From contig NZ_RHNQ01000007.1 in the NCBI RefSeq assembly GCF_003946275.1, forward strand, positions 1 to 53,057: a stretch of DNA of 53,057 nt, given 5' to 3'. Below, piece by piece: positions 1 to 12,547 of this stretch (position 1 is its first letter; every line of letters starts with the position of its first letter). The DNA comes from Loigolactobacillus backii. Lineage in GTDB: Bacteria; Bacillota; Bacilli; Lactobacillales; Lactobacillaceae. Made by a program: the position numbers and the translations under genes. The notes under the pieces were generated by a model that was given only the letters and a program-made list of their open reading frames with translations, was not told the DNA's origin and searched no databases.

Positions 1-1633
<1,633 letters not shown>

Positions 1634-1743
1634 AAAATGAAAATTGATTGCTCAATTGATTTTGTTGCTAGCGAGTTATAATTCAAATTGAATTGACTTC
1701 GCAAATGTTTGCTTCTTCCAACCGGTCCGAAGAACGGTTAAAA

Positions 1744-1797
1744 AAAGACCCTACACATTTGATTTGTCGAAACTTTGTTCAGTTTTCAAAGGTCTAC
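1744..1797 (-). other. 16S leader arm of RNase III processing stem, with boxA-like sequence
   Basis: In the transcript this segment reads GACCTTTGAAAAC followed by an AACAAAGTTTC stretch. It is complementary to the spacer segment at about 2-51 downstream of 16S. The complement covers 32 nt with only a few mismatches and continues into a shared GTGTAGG. The CTTTGAAAA core also resembles the boxA antitermination motif of bacterial rRNA leaders. The processing role is inferred from the pairing. Confidence 0.6.
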
Positions 1798-1829
1798 TTC
1801 ATTGAATCATTGTCAGCGACAACTCAATC

Positions 1830-1859
1830 AGTATAGCAGATTAAGCGGTTGCTTGTCAA
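1830..1859 (-). promoter_or_regulatory. rRNA promoter, gene-proximal
   Basis: On the minus strand TTGACA (1854-1859) is followed after 18 nt by TATACT (1830-1835). It is the third of three tandem consensus promoters upstream of 16S. Confidence 0.8.
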
Positions 1860-1919
1860 GCAGTAATTTGAATTTTTATTCAATCAATATTCAAGTTTGC
1901 TTAACGCGACAACTTTTAT

Positions 1920-1948
1920 AGTTTAGCAAGAATCTAATTTGTTGTCAA
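1920..1948 (-). promoter_or_regulatory. rRNA promoter, middle
   Basis: On the minus strand TTGACA (1943-1948) is followed after 17 nt by TAAACT (1920-1925). Confidence 0.8.
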
Positions 1949-2002
1949 GAACTTTTTTCAAAGCTCAGAGCAACTTATGCAGTCGCTTTGACAACAGAGA
2001 TA

Positions 2003-2031
2003 ACTATACCAAGTTTTTTAGTGTTCGTCAA
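2003..2031 (-). promoter_or_regulatory. rRNA promoter, distal
   Basis: On the minus strand TTGACG (2026-2031) is followed after 17 nt by TATAGT (2003-2008). An AT-rich stretch lies just upstream (2032-2070), as in UP-element-driven rRNA promoters. Confidence 0.8.
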
Positions 2032-2185
2032 CAATATTTATTTAAAAAAATAAGTCTATTTTAAAGTACAAACATTAGCCTAGTGACTTGCATAAAAGTT
2101 CGCTTTTTTAATATAAATTCGTTCTATTCGGTCTATTTCCTTCTCCATTAGTAGCATTCAACCAATACTTAATTAATGCCAAAAT

Positions 2186-2521
2186 AAAAAGAGTCTGGGA
2201 CCAAAGCCCTAGCCTCTTATATTTCTGATCATTACTCTAGAACGTGTGCCAAAAGTCTAGGGTCACGTGCCCTATTTTAGTTACGATCGCCAAATTATCT
2301 GTTGCACAGATAATTTGGCGATCGTAACTACTATTCCGCAATTGAAGATTATTAGCCAAGTACGCTAATAATCCTGATGTTCCATCCGTTGTCCATTCAA
2401 CTATGGCAAGCACAGAAAACTGCTTTTTCAAACACGGCTACAGCTAATTCAATAACCGTACAATGGTTATTGAATTAGCCTGTGTTACGTAGTGAACCCA
2501 AAACCGACTTTTGTTCCGCTC
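2186..2521 (-). repeat. T element (copy A) interrupted by a P element, downstream of lysS
   Basis: Read on the minus strand from the lysS stop, the T-type start GAGCGGAACAAAAGTCGG leads into a hairpin of GCTAATTCAATAACC type. The T-type end follows, with AGACTTTTGGCACACGTTCTAG and a GAGGCTAGGGCTTTGGTCCCAGACTC hairpin ending in a T-run near 2186-2190. Between the two halves lies a P element (about 2279-2442) with a perfect 19-bp stem-loop (ACGATCGCCAAATTATCTG and its complement). The terminal hairpin plus T-run probably serves as the lysS transcription terminator. The stretch holds no convincing gene. Confidence 0.7.
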
Positions 2522-2528
2522 CTTTTAT

Positions 2529-4052
<1,524 letters not shown>

Positions 4053-4104
4053 TTAAAATTCCTCCATTCAACATGCTTCACTACTTATCTTGCCAATTTA
4101 ATCA

Positions 4105-4141
4105 TGAAAAAGCAAGTGCAAACTCACGATTACACTTGCTT
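4105..4141 (-). terminator. Possible weak terminator or attenuator overlapping the dusB 3' end
   Basis: In the minus-strand transcript AAGCAAGTG and CACTTGCTT form a 9-bp stem followed by TTTTTC. The stem includes the last codons and stop codon of dusB (4130-4132). It could reduce read-through into lysS or stabilise the dusB 3' end. Confidence 0.45.
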
Positions 4142-5149
4142 AGCCTTTAAATAAGCCGCTTTTTTAGCTTCGCGCTGTTCTGTCTTTTCAACGAAATCAT
4201 CAAAAATAGTATCTACTTCTTGTTCCGTTTCGGCCTTATTAACGGCTACCTTAGTTTTAGCCGCACGGGAAATACCTTTTAGATAGTACGCGGAAGAAGT
4301 TCGAAATTCATGAACGCCAATCTTTTCACCTTTTAATTCAACTAACCGATCCAAATGGAGTTTAGCCGTCTGAATTTTTTCTCTTGGTGTGGGCTCAGGC
4401 AGTAAAACGCCATCACGTAAATATTCATTTGTCCGCTTAAGAATCCACGGATTGCCTAGAGCAGCACGACCAATCATCACTGCCGTGGCACCAACTTCAT
4501 CAAGCATTCGCTTCGCATCTTCAGGCGTTCGAACGTCACCGTTTCCCATAAATGGAATCGTCAGGTGATCCCGAACATCCTTTAGAATATTCCAATCAGC
4601 GTGGCCGGTATACATTTGTTTGCGGGTACGCCCGTGCATGGCCAGTGCTGCAGCACCAGCTTTTTGGGCGGCCACAGCATTTTCAACGGCAAAAATATGG
4701 TCTTCATCCCAGCCAGTTCGCATCTTAACCGTTACTGGTTTGCTAACGGCGGCCGTCACTGCGGCCACCATTTCGTATACTTTATTGGGATCCAGCAACC
4801 ATTTGGCACCAGCATCGGTTTTAACAACCTTGTTCACGGGACAGCCCATATTAATATCAATAATGTCGGCCGTAGTGTGCTGATCCACAAATTCTGCGGC
4901 CGCAACCAAGGTTTCCTTGGTCCCACCAAATATCTGAACACTAACTGGGTGCTCGTTGGGATCGACAAAAAGCATACTCATCGTTTTCGCATTATGGTGC
5001 ATAATGCCACGGTCGCTGATCATTTCGCAGACAACTAGACCGGCACCAAATTCACGACAAGTTAACCGAAAGGCAGCATTCGTTATGCCAGCCATTGGTG
5101 CCACAACAACTTGATTTGGAATCGTGACGTTACCAATTTTCCATTCCAT
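4130..5149 (-). CDS. dusB: tRNA-dihydrouridine synthase
   Basis: An FMN-dependent enzyme that reduces specific uridines in the tRNA D-arm. The N-terminal FMN TIM barrel begins with MAGITNAAFR (about 19-28). The conserved catalytic cysteine lies in NMGCP (Cys103), followed by the VVKTDAGAKWL loop. KMRTGWD and GNGDV motifs follow, and the C-terminal helical tRNA-binding domain occupies about 240-339. Full length at 339 aa. ATG is preceded by AAGGTGGG. The hslO-dusB-lysS order is common in lactobacilli. Assignment to the DusB subgroup is by synteny and length. Confidence 0.93.
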   Translation of the reverse strand: MEWKIGNVTIPNQVVVAPMAGITNAAFRLTCREFGAGLVVCEMISDRGIMHHNAKTMSMLFVDPNEHPVSVQIFGGTKETLVAAAEFVDQHTTADIIDINMGCPVNKVVKTDAGAKWLLDPNKVYEMVAAVTAAVSKPVTVKMRTGWDEDHIFAVENAVAAQKAGAAALAMHGRTRKQMYTGHADWNILKDVRDHLTIPFMGNGDVRTPEDAKRMLDEVGATAVMIGRAALGNPWILKRTNEYLRDGVLLPEPTPREKIQTAKLHLDRLVELKGEKIGVHEFRTSSAYYLKGISRAAKTKVAVNKAETEQEVDTIFDDFVEKTEQREAKKAAYLKAKQV

Positions 5150-5197
5150 AAATTTCCCACCTTATTTAAAACTACTCGAATTTAAAACATCTTACGT

Positions 5198-5224
5198 ATA
5201 ATAGCACAAATGCTCATTTGACAA
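5198..5224 (-). promoter_or_regulatory. Putative dusB promoter with extended -10
   Basis: On the minus strand TTGTCA (5219-5224) is followed after 15 nt by TGC-TATTAT (the -10 at 5198-5203). The short spacer is compensated by the TGn extension. It lies about 50 bp upstream of dusB. Confidence 0.45.
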
Positions 5225-5355
5225 AAGAAGTCAGCTAAGAAGTGTCTAGACTAGCTAATTTAAACCTAATTCTATTATCAAATATGGCCCAAAAATAACT
5301 TACGGCCGCATTAAAAGAACTTAACAACCGCAAATGAATTTAGATCTTTAATAAA

Positions 5356-5521
5356 AAGGGGCCGGACAAAAGTCCTAGCCTCTAATTGTTTCCGAAAAAT
5401 CACTCTAGAACGTGCGCCAAAAGTCTGGGTTTACGTGTCTTAATTCAATACCCCATAGTACGGTTATTGAATTGGTCTACCTTACGCAGTAAACCCAAAA
5501 CCGACTTTTTGTCCCGCTCCC
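5356..5521 (-). repeat. T element (copy B), at the hslO 3' end
   Basis: Minus-strand reading starts GAGCGGGACAAAAAGTCGG immediately after the hslO stop. It passes through the AATAACC...GGTATTGAATT-type inner hairpin and the CAGACTTTTGGCGCACGTTCTAG block. It ends in a GAGGCTAGGACTTTTGTCCGGCCCC hairpin followed by a T-run. It is likely the hslO terminator. The rest of the dusB-hslO gap (5225-5355) shows nothing recognisable. Confidence 0.7.
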
Positions 5522-5534
5522 CTGCTTCAATCTC

Positions 5535-6428
5535 CTAGTTATTCTTCTTTACTTCAGCGGCCATTTTTAACGTTTTTAGTTCCGCAACTGAAAATTCATA
5601 TTTATTACCGCAAAATTGGCAAACGGCCTCTGCACCACCATCTTCATCAATCATTGCTTGAATTTCTTCCGGATTCAAACTAGCAATCGATTTACCAAAA
5701 CGTGCCTTTGAACAGTCACACTTATAGGCAACCGGCATTTTTTCAATGATTTTTAATTCGGCACCAAAAATATCGGTTAAAATTGCCGCTGGTGTTTTAC
5801 CAGCACGCAACATATCCGAAACTAATGGTAACGCCTTTATTTTCTGTTCCAGCTCTTGTGCGGTTGCGTCGGTTGCACCAGGCATCATTTCAATCAAAAA
5901 GCCACCAGCAACATCAATCGAATTATCTGGCTTAACAAAAACCGAAACCCCGATTGATGAAGGAATTTGTTCAGAAGCGGCCATATAGTAGGTAAAGTCA
6001 TCACCTAACTCCCCGGAAACAATCGGCGTTTGTCCGGTAAATGGTTTACCTAGGCCCATATCCTTAGTCACCGCAATCGTACCATTCTTGCCAACTGCAC
6101 CGGCCACATCGATATGGTGCTTCTTATTCAATGGCAGGTGGACATGAGGATTTTGTGCGTAACCCTTGACCGTGCCGCTGGTGTTACCATCCGCAACAAT
6201 TGCACCCACTGGGCCGTCACCCATTACCTTTACTGTCATTTTTTCTGATCCCTGCAGCCCGGCTGAGCTCATTAAAAGTGTTGCAATAAGCGTTCGCCCA
6301 AGTGCTGCCGAAGACGCACTCCAAGTACCATGCCGCCGCTGTGCCTCCGCGACTAGCTGACTGGCATCAACTGCGTAAGCACGAACCGTATCATTGTACG
6401 CTAGGCTCTTAATTAAATAATCCGCCAT
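5535..6428 (-). CDS. hslO: Redox-regulated chaperone Hsp33
   Basis: A cytoplasmic holdase activated by oxidation, through release of zinc and disulfide formation. The start is ATG at 6426-6428 (MADYLIKSLAYN), with GGAGG 7-8 nt upstream; an upstream in-frame ATG has no such site and would add 30 non-conserved residues. The predicted 297 aa matches the family. The C-terminal zinc centre is intact as CDC (Cys237, Cys239) and CQFC (Cys270, Cys273). It lies between ftsH and dusB and is bounded by terminator-like hairpins on both sides, so it is probably monocistronic. Confidence 0.95.
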   Translation of the reverse strand: MADYLIKSLAYNDTVRAYAVDASQLVAEAQRRHGTWSASSAALGRTLIATLLMSSAGLQGSEKMTVKVMGDGPVGAIVADGNTSGTVKGYAQNPHVHLPLNKKHHIDVAGAVGKNGTIAVTKDMGLGKPFTGQTPIVSGELGDDFTYYMAASEQIPSSIGVSVFVKPDNSIDVAGGFLIEMMPGATDATAQELEQKIKALPLVSDMLRAGKTPAAILTDIFGAELKIIEKMPVAYKCDCSKARFGKSIASLNPEEIQAMIDEDGGAEAVCQFCGNKYEFSVAELKTLKMAAEVKKNN

Positions 6429-6485
6429 TCTTAATTCCTCCGTTTGCTTATTTCTATTTATCTTTGTCTTATAAAACTGCAACTC

Positions 6486-6569
6486 AGTAACATAAGAAAA
6501 GAGTGCGCCAAAAGACATTTTCCGCTAGAAAATCTAGCCTGAAAGTAAGTTGCCTTTTGTCCCACTCTT
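6486..6569 (-). terminator. Terminator downstream of ftsH
   Basis: In the minus-strand transcript AAAGAGTGGGACAAAAGG pairs with CTTTTGGCGCACTCTTT and is followed by TCTTAT. The loop contains a second small CTAGATTTTCTAG stem. The stem sequence GAGTGGGACAAAAG is the same as the ends of the T elements, so this is a minimal member of that family acting as a terminator. Confidence 0.75.
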
Positions 6570-6579
6570 TATAAATCAG

Positions 6580-8694
6580 TTAATCATCTTGCTGATCATC
6601 TTTTGGTGCTTCACTAGTTGGCGCTGCATCGGCTGATTCGGGACCAGCTGACTCAGGTTTACTAGTATCATCGGAATTATCCGTTTGATCATTTTTCTTT
6701 TCCTCAGCTTGTTTTTCAGCATCTTGTCGTTCCAATTCTTTCTTGGATTCTTCAAAAGTTGCTGCCTTTTCACTAGGAAATTCGCTGGAGCCACCCATAT
6801 TGGGCATAACACCATCTTTAAACAGGCTCATGATTTGCTTTTCATCAAGCGTCTCATACTTGAGCAAACTTTCAGCAATTAACTTATGCTGCGCACGATG
6901 AGATTGAATAATGTCGTAAGCACGTTGATGTGCCTCGTTCATAATTCGCCGAACTTCATCATCAATGGCGGTTGCAGTTGCTTCAGAATATGGCCGTACA
7001 CCAAATTCTTGTTGCTGCATTGCGCGACCTTCATACTGAATATTACCCAATTTCGAGCTCATCCCGTACTGCGTAACCATTGAGCGAGCGAGTGATGTTG
7101 CCTGTTCAAAGTCATTAGAGGCACCAGTTGATTGCGTACCAAAGATAATTTCTTCAGCTGCTCGACCACCAAGTAAACCGACAAGCTGCTCGTTCAATTC
7201 TTTCTTAGTCATCAAGAATTGATCTTCCCGTGGCAACATAATGGCATAACCACCTGCACGCCCACGAGGAACAATCGTAACTTTACGAACAGTTCGTGAA
7301 TCACTGAGCACCATGCCAACAACTGTATGCCCTGCTTCATGGAAAGCAACCATGTTACGTTCTTTAGGACTAATAACACGATCACGCTTGGCTGGGCCAG
7401 CGATAACACGGTCTTCTGCTTCATCAACATCAGAAGCATCAATTTTTTGCTTACCACGACGTGCGGCAACTAAGGCAGCTTCATTAAGTACATTTTCTAG
7501 ATCAGCACCCACGAAACCTGGTGTTTGCTGAGCAACTACCTTGAGATCAACATCGTCAGCAAACGGTTTGTTTTTAGCATGAACCTTTAAGATTGCCTCA
7601 CGACCCTTAACGTCAGGACTACCAACTAAAATCTTCCGGTCAAAACGGCCTGGACGAAGTAAGGCTGGATCCAAAACATCAGAACGGTTAGTTGCAGCAA
7701 TTACAATGACACCTTCATTACCTGTAAAACCATCTAATTCAACCAATAACTGGTTCAATGTTTGTTCACGTTCATCGTGTCCGCCACCGACACCACTACC
7801 ACGTTGGCGACCTACGGCATCAATTTCATCAATAAAGATGATTGCTGGTGCATTTTTCTTAGCCTGTTCAAATAAATCACGAACACGACTAGCACCAACA
7901 CCGACGAACATTTCAACGAAGTCAGAACCTGAAATTGAGAAGAATGGGACGCCAGCTTCACCGGCAACAGCTTTGGCAAGTAAAGTTTTACCAGTACCAG
8001 GCGGTCCCTCTAAAAGTACCCCCGCTGGAATTCGCGCCCCTAAGGAAACAAACTTCCGCGGATCTTTCAAGAATTCAACAACCTCAACTAATTCCTGTTT
8101 TTCTTCTTCCGCACCTGCGACGTCAGAAAAACGTACTTTGTTAGCTTTTTTATCAGCTGGTTTTACCTTGGACTTCCCAAAATTCATAACCCGATTGTTG
8201 CCACCGCCACCTTGGCCTGATTGGCTCATCATCATATAGAAGAAGAAGATGAACATCACAATTGGTAAGGCATAAAGTAACATCTGAACCCAAAAGCCGC
8301 TGGATTCTTCCGCTTTAGTATTCATGGTGACATTGTTTTTAGAAGCAGCTTGCGTCATTTGCGATACTTGAGAATCACTGTCAAGCATTGTTGTTGTGAA
8401 ACTCTTAACGCTGGAACTGGAACTAGGAACAAGGCCAAAACCACCGCCCGTCGACTTCGACTTTTGTGCTTTGCGGTATTCACCGGTAATCTTATAGACC
8501 CCGTTATTTGGCTGAACACTAAAGTTTTTAATCTTGTTATCTTTTAACTGAGTGACAAACGCACTAGATTGAATTTCCTTTGATTGCGTGTTGGACTGTC
8601 CATTCGTAAAGAAATAGATAACACCCATCAACGCGAGGAAGATAACAATGTAAAATAGACTGTTACGAAAAAGCCCATTTTTCTTATTATTCAT
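6580..8694 (-). CDS. ftsH: ATP-dependent zinc metalloprotease FtsH
   Basis: A membrane-anchored AAA+ protease that degrades misassembled membrane proteins and short-lived regulators. TM1 lies at about 12-30, an extracytoplasmic domain at 31-133 and TM2 at about 134-156. In the AAA+ module Walker A GPPGTGKT is at 230-237 and Walker B IIFIDE at 285-290, followed by the second region of homology with RPGRFDR. The zinc protease motif HEAGH is at 452-456. The C-terminal tail (about 640-704) is acidic and rich in E/K/D/S, as in other lactobacilli. ATG is preceded by GGAGGT. hpt and tilS lie upstream in the same direction. Confidence 0.98.
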   Translation of the reverse strand: MNNKKNGLFRNSLFYIVIFLALMGVIYFFTNGQSNTQSKEIQSSAFVTQLKDNKIKNFSVQPNNGVYKITGEYRKAQKSKSTGGGFGLVPSSSSSVKSFTTTMLDSDSQVSQMTQAASKNNVTMNTKAEESSGFWVQMLLYALPIVMFIFFFYMMMSQSGQGGGGNNRVMNFGKSKVKPADKKANKVRFSDVAGAEEEKQELVEVVEFLKDPRKFVSLGARIPAGVLLEGPPGTGKTLLAKAVAGEAGVPFFSISGSDFVEMFVGVGASRVRDLFEQAKKNAPAIIFIDEIDAVGRQRGSGVGGGHDEREQTLNQLLVELDGFTGNEGVIVIAATNRSDVLDPALLRPGRFDRKILVGSPDVKGREAILKVHAKNKPFADDVDLKVVAQQTPGFVGADLENVLNEAALVAARRGKQKIDASDVDEAEDRVIAGPAKRDRVISPKERNMVAFHEAGHTVVGMVLSDSRTVRKVTIVPRGRAGGYAIMLPREDQFLMTKKELNEQLVGLLGGRAAEEIIFGTQSTGASNDFEQATSLARSMVTQYGMSSKLGNIQYEGRAMQQQEFGVRPYSEATATAIDDEVRRIMNEAHQRAYDIIQSHRAQHKLIAESLLKYETLDEKQIMSLFKDGVMPNMGGSSEFPSEKAATFEESKKELERQDAEKQAEEKKNDQTDNSDDTSKPESAGPESADAAPTSEAPKDDQQDD

Positions 8695-8758
8695 ATGTGA
8701 CCTCCGTTCCCGTTTTCTTTTTATAGAAATGATAACTTGTCATATCATTTACTAATTG

Positions 8759-8787
8759 ATAATAGCATAACTGACTTTCATTGACCA
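8759..8787 (-). promoter_or_regulatory. Putative ftsH promoter
   Basis: On the minus strand TGGTCA (8782-8787) is followed after 17 nt by TATTAT (8759-8764), preceded by an extended TGC. It sits across the end of hpt and could give ftsH expression independent of the tilS-hpt transcript. Confidence 0.5.
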
Positions 8788-9330
8788 TTATTTCGTCTGA
8801 TAAACGGAAGATTTTAAAATGCCGATATACGGCAGGTTACGGTAGTGTTCGGCATAATCTAAGCCGTATCCAACTAAGAATGCATTGGGTACTTTAAAGC
8901 CAGAATAATCAACGTGCACTGGGACAACTCGTGTTTCTGGCTTATCCAATAACGTACAAATTTTAACTGACTTTGCTTTGCGATATTTAAACAGATCAGC
9001 AATGTAATTCAACGTTCGTCCGGTATCCACAATATCTTCAACAATTAAAACATCACGATTTTCAACACTTGTGTCTAAATCCTTAACGATTTTAACTTCG
9101 CCTGAAGAAACTGTTGCGCCACCATAACTTGAAACATCCATAAAATCAAGTTCAACGTGGGTATCAATTTGGCGAACTAGATCAGCCATGAACAAAATGG
9201 CCCCCTTTAAAACACAGACAACTAAGGGATTCTTACCGGCGTAATCAACCGTCAGTTGTGCGCCAAGGGATTTAGTGACTTCAGTAAGTGCTTTTTGATC
9301 GTATAACACCTGCTCAATATCTTGATGCAT
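8788..9330 (-). CDS. hpt: Hypoxanthine phosphoribosyltransferase
   Basis: Purine salvage enzyme that converts hypoxanthine or guanine plus PRPP to IMP or GMP. The PRPP-binding motif [14 protein letters not shown] is around residues 95-108 and the N-terminal VCVLKGA loop is present. The start at 9328-9330 ([12 protein letters not shown]) is preferred over an upstream ATG at 9351 because GAGGAG lies 7-8 nt before it and 180 aa is the usual size. It begins 13 nt after the tilS stop. The tilS-hpt-ftsH order is conserved across Firmicutes. Confidence 0.95.
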   Translation of the reverse strand: MHQDIEQVLYDQKALTEVTKSLGAQLTVDYAGKNPLVVCVLKGAILFMADLVRQIDTHVELDFMDVSSYGGATVSSGEVKIVKDLDTSVENRDVLIVEDIVDTGRTLNYIADLFKYRKAKSVKICTLLDKPETRVVPVHVDYSGFKVPNAFLVGYGLDYAEHYRNLPYIGILKSSVYQTK

Positions 9331-9343
9331 AAACGAACTCCTC

Positions 9344-10705
9344 TCAAACATTTCTCAATACAAGTCTGTAATGTATTTTATCAGTTTGTATTTGATTAAA
9401 CAATTGTGCTTTTTTTAAATTTAATAACCATAACCCTTTATTTTGGGCCGTTGTAACTAACCAAAGTCGTTCCCGTTTTTCACTTGGAACTTTTTCATTA
9501 ATCAATAGTCGTTTAACCGACTGGTGACCAGTTTTTATAGCTAATTGATCACCTGGTTGCCGGTGACGCACAATTAACGGTAGCTCTGTTGGTGCTAGGT
9601 AAACCGATAATACGTCATCGCCTGGCCTCAAAGTTGCTTGCTCCGTCACCAGCCCAATCTGCTGCTGATCAACTTGCTGCCACTGACCAACGTTCAATTG
9701 ACACACCGCTGTTTCAGATACTTTTTTCATCTGCCTCGGCCTAAACGCAAATAAATCATAGCTTCTTTCAAACCGCCACGAATTAGCCAAATCAATCCGA
9801 CTCTGGGGTTTAGTAACCGATAAAATTGCCCGCAATAATTGCTGTTTTTGGCTCTCTTTAACGGTGGTGCCTTGCTGGATCAAGCAGCGCTCAACAATTC
9901 GATCTAATAACAACACTTGCTGATCGGGTGAGAAAATTTTAAAGGCACTCACTTTACCCTGAAATCCCGCTACACTAAACTGGCCAATCTGTTGCAATTG
10001 TTCATCCGTAAATTGTTGGTTCACCCGAAGTAGTCGCTGCAGGCGCTCCGAAAACGCAACTGCATGTGCCAATACTTGCTGATTATCCTGCTTTAAAATG
10101 GGCACAACTTGATGCCGAATTTGATTGCGCATAAAGGTTAAATCATTATTGGTGACGTCATCAAAATACTTAATTTGTTGTTGATTCGCGTAGTCGCGTA
10201 ACTCTTGCTTCGAGAAAATAAGTAACGGCCGCATTAGCCTTCCGCTGGCAAAAGTACGTTGGCTTCTAATACCGGTCATCGTTTGAATATCACCACCACG
10301 AACCAAGTTCATTAAAATTGTTTCCAATTCATCATCACCATGATGCGCCGTTAATAGGATTGAATAGTGATGTTGGCGCATTATATCCGCAAAAAAATGG
10401 TAGCGAAACTGCCTTGCCGCCTGTTCAACGCCCGTTAGTGGATGATCCAGCCAACGTGTTTTAAAAAGCGGTAATCGCTGCCTTTGACAGTAAGCAGTTA
10501 AAAATACTTCTTCTTGCTCACTTTGTTGCCGTAATTGATGATTAACGTGTACAACACCAATCTTTGGCCGCAAATTTAGCGGTAACCGTTGTAGCAGTGT
10601 TAATAGGACCATCGAATCTGCCCCAGTCGACACTGCCACCAAAACGCGTTGACCTGCCGACCAAAAATGATTTGTTTGAACGTGCTGCCGAAAGCGTCTT
10701 TCCAC
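9344..10705 (-). CDS. tilS: tRNA(Ile)-lysidine synthetase
   Basis: Modifies C34 of the AUA-reading tRNA-Ile to lysidine, changing its identity from Met to Ile. The N-terminal PP-loop ATPase motif reads STGADS (26-31), a mild variant of SGGxDS. The middle and C-terminal TilS domains follow, giving 453 aa. The start codon is GTG at 10703-10705 with GGAGG 6 nt upstream. A P element (10728-10841) lies immediately 5' of its ribosome binding site, an unusual position for a repeat. Confidence 0.93.
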   Translation of the reverse strand: MERRFRQHVQTNHFWSAGQRVLVAVSTGADSMVLLTLLQRLPLNLRPKIGVVHVNHQLRQQSEQEEVFLTAYCQRQRLPLFKTRWLDHPLTGVEQAARQFRYHFFADIMRQHHYSILLTAHHGDDELETILMNLVRGGDIQTMTGIRSQRTFASGRLMRPLLIFSKQELRDYANQQQIKYFDDVTNNDLTFMRNQIRHQVVPILKQDNQQVLAHAVAFSERLQRLLRVNQQFTDEQLQQIGQFSVAGFQGKVSAFKIFSPDQQVLLLDRIVERCLIQQGTTVKESQKQQLLRAILSVTKPQSRIDLANSWRFERSYDLFAFRPRQMKKVSETAVCQLNVGQWQQVDQQQIGLVTEQATLRPGDDVLSVYLAPTELPLIVRHRQPGDQLAIKTGHQSVKRLLINEKVPSEKRERLWLVTTAQNKGLWLLNLKKAQLFNQIQTDKIHYRLVLRNV

Positions 10706-10727
10706 GATCTACCTCCTACATTTATAA

Positions 10728-10841
10728 GAGTGTTGGAAAAAGCGGTTAGCTTCCGAGGATTAGCCTAGATTGACGAATTATCTGTGAAACAGATGATTTG
10801 GCGATCGTAACTAAGCACAGGAAGCTGCCTTTCCCAACACG
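10728..10841. repeat. P element between tilS and the S1-domain gene
   Basis: The outer arms GTGTTGGAAAAAGC and GCCTTTCCCAACAC pair with few mismatches. They differ from the family arms (GTGTTTGAAAAAGC) in a way that is matched on both sides. An inner cassette GACGAATTATCTGTGAAACAGATGATTTGGCGATC is related to the 19-bp stem in the lysS-side copy. An S-like tail (about 10841-10890) with GTATTTTCC follows. Confidence 0.7.
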
Positions 10842-10949
10842 TTTACCCCAAATTGGTCAGATAAACACGATTAAAAGTATTTTCCTAACATAATCCAGAT
10901 CATTCTCTTAGTATAAAATTTACCACTTCAAAAACCGGACTTCTTCTAA

Positions 10950-11057
10950 AACTAAAATAGTGGATCAAAAATACTGGTCATTAGTATTAGTGATCTCATA
11001 ATCACTAACCGAGCCCTAAGACTCGTTACCTAAGTACACAGGATTTCTTGATCCACT
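10950..11057 (-). terminator. Multi-branched hairpin element downstream of the S1-domain gene
   Basis: A closing stem of GAGTGGATCAA-type and TTGATCCACT (11048-11057 with 10959-10968) encloses three clear hairpins. These are CGAGTC/GGCTCG (11020-11025 with 11010-11015), TTAGTGAT/ATCACTAA (11001-11008 with 10987-10994) and AATACT/AGTATT (10983-10988 with 10970-10975). The transcript continues with ATTTTAGTTTTAG. It may serve as a terminator, but the cloverleaf-like layout is more elaborate than a simple one. Confidence 0.5.
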
Positions 11058-11071
11058 CATATTTTTAAAAA

Positions 11072-11557
11072 TTAACTGCGCCGGCCACCACGGCCACCGC
11101 GTTTACCTTCAGTATTTCGTTTTAAGTCAGTTAAACGTGACTCACTGTCTTTAAGGAAGTTTGACAATAAATCATCAAAGTCTTCTTTCTTGTTTTCTTG
11201 GAAATGTTTTCGGCCACCGCCACCACTGTTACCGTGACTCTGAGAACGACCATTGGAACCTGAATGGTTCGAATTATGATGATTTTCATGATTATGCTCT
11301 GGGCGGTGTTCCGTCGCTGGCTTATCAACTGCATGTCGAATTGAAAGTCCGACCTTGCCATCATCACCAACCGACATAACTTTAACCGTTACTTCATCAC
11401 CAACAGATAACACATCATGAATATCTTTGACATAACTATCAGAAATTTCACTGATATGAACTAACCCAGTTTTGTGGTCACCCAAATCAACAAAGGCCCC
11501 GAAATTCGTTATCCCAGAAACTTTACCAGAAACTTTAGCTCCGACTTCAATTGCCAT
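11072..11557 (-). CDS. S1 RNA-binding domain protein (YabR-like)
   Basis: Residues 1-75 form one S1/OB-fold domain (VGAKVSGKVSGITNFGAFVDLG, then VHISEISDSYVKDIHDVLSVGDEVTVKV), a fold that binds single-stranded RNA. Residues 85-140 are low complexity, rich in H, N, S and G. The C-terminus is basic with GGRGGRR repeats, typical of RNA-binding tails. At 161 aa it matches the protein found between divIC and tilS in lactobacilli. AGGAGG lies upstream but with a long 12-nt spacer. The precise RNA target is unknown. Confidence 0.88.
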   Translation of the reverse strand: MAIEVGAKVSGKVSGITNFGAFVDLGDHKTGLVHISEISDSYVKDIHDVLSVGDEVTVKVMSVGDDGKVGLSIRHAVDKPATEHRPEHNHENHHNSNHSGSNGRSQSHGNSGGGGRKHFQENKKEDFDDLLSNFLKDSESRLTDLKRNTEGKRGGRGGRRS

Positions 11558-11639
11558 AAAAAAGTTTTTCCTCCTTAGATCATGTAGCTATAAGTATAGC
11601 ATAGGTCAGCAACAGTGCAAGCGTCAACCTCTTAACAAA

Positions 11640-12041
11640 CTATTCTCCCGGGATCGTTGCCGCTTTATCAGTCGGTAAACTGTAAATTGTTTCGTTTCCT
11701 TTTGAATAATAGTATTTTTGGCGAATAACCTTCTGCAAATAGTCATTATTTTGCAGCTGTTTGACTTGTAACTTTAAATCTGCCTTATTCGTTTTAACTT
11801 GTTTTAACTTAACGGACTGCAGCGCGACTTGCTGATTAGTTTGCGCCAACGTTTGGTTGGAACGATAAATCTGAAAGCCACAAACTGCAAGAATAACAAC
11901 GAGTAAGCCTAACAAAAGCGCGATCCGTCTTTTATGTACTTTTTTAACGTGTTCCAAGTACGCCGCCTTTTGATGTCTAGCACCAGCCAACTTTTGGTAT
12001 GGATTAACATTATCTGCAATTGGTCGTCTAGATTGTAGCAT
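11640..12041 (-). CDS. divIC: Septum formation initiator DivIC/FtsB family
   Basis: A bitopic membrane protein of the divisome that forms a complex with FtsL and DivIB at the septum. It has a short basic cytoplasmic N-terminus (1-39), a TM helix at about 40-58 (ALLLGLLVVILAVCGFQIY) and an extracellular coiled coil at about 60-100. The C-terminal segment carries the family IRQKYYYSKGNETIYSLP motif. 133 aa. ATG is preceded by AAGGA. It lies between rqcP and the S1-domain gene as in Bacillus. Confidence 0.93.
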   Translation of the reverse strand: MLQSRRPIADNVNPYQKLAGARHQKAAYLEHVKKVHKRRIALLLGLLVVILAVCGFQIYRSNQTLAQTNQQVALQSVKLKQVKTNKADLKLQVKQLQNNDYLQKVIRQKYYYSKGNETIYSLPTDKAATIPGE

Positions 12042-12183
12042 ACCCAGTCCTTCTTTCTAAAAAGTCATCGTTAAAACTTAAACCTGTTTTGTAACTAATT
12101 TTGCAAGGCCCTCCGTAAAACTAATACCAAATTTCAGCTTATCAATGCCTAAAATCCGAACACCTTTTTAGACATTTTCCAAT

Positions 12184-12241
12184 AAAAAAACCCTAACAAA
12201 AGCGCGTAATTATACTGAAAGTATAACAAGCTTTGTTTGGG
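12184..12241 (-). terminator. Rho-independent terminator between rqcP and divIC
   Basis: The minus-strand transcript shows CCCAAACAAAGC pairing with GCTTTTGTTAGGG, an inner TTATACTTTCAGTATAA stem, and then a TTTTTTT run. It separates the pth-mfd-flippase-rqcP transcript from divIC. Confidence 0.8.
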
Positions 12242-12262
12242 CTGTCCATGCATTATTCGATT

Positions 12263-12529
12263 TTAATAGATTTTTTCAAATGTTTCCGACACCGTCTCGT
12301 AAAGCTCCTCGGCTGCATCCTTTTTGGTTGTATCCAGCAATTGCTTTACTTTAACGGTCAACGTTTTATTTCCAAACTTAATGGTTAAAACATCCCCTAC
12401 TAAAACATCAGTTGATGATTTAGCAACCTTATCGTTAACTTTAATTCGCCCTTGATCGGCGATATCCTTGGCTACCGTTCGTCGCTTAATAATTCGCGAA
12501 ACTTTCAAAAATTTATCTAAGCGCATCAT
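12263..12529 (-). CDS. rqcP: S4-domain RNA-binding protein RqcP (YabO/Hsp15 family)
   Basis: A small S4-fold protein. In Bacillus the homologue works with RqcH in ribosome quality control, holding the peptidyl-tRNA on the 50S subunit during Ala-tailing. The S4 motif [20 protein letters not shown] begins at residue 2, followed by the [17 protein letters not shown] strand-turn. Two ATGs are adjacent; the second (12524-12526) has better spacing from GAGG and would give 87 aa. It starts 18 nt after the flippase stop. Confidence 0.92.
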   Translation of the reverse strand: MMRLDKFLKVSRIIKRRTVAKDIADQGRIKVNDKVAKSSTDVLVGDVLTIKFGNKTLTVKVKQLLDTTKKDAAEELYETVSETFEKIY

Positions 12530-12547
12530 TTTTCCTCATTTCTTAAT

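Noticed and set aside
2237-2431. 64-codon minus-strand frame
   Set aside because: It runs through a P element's hairpins; the same sequence recurs elsewhere as a repeat, and there is no ribosome site.
7706-8239. 177-codon plus-strand frame
   Set aside because: Antisense shadow of ftsH with a composition dictated by the ftsH codons.
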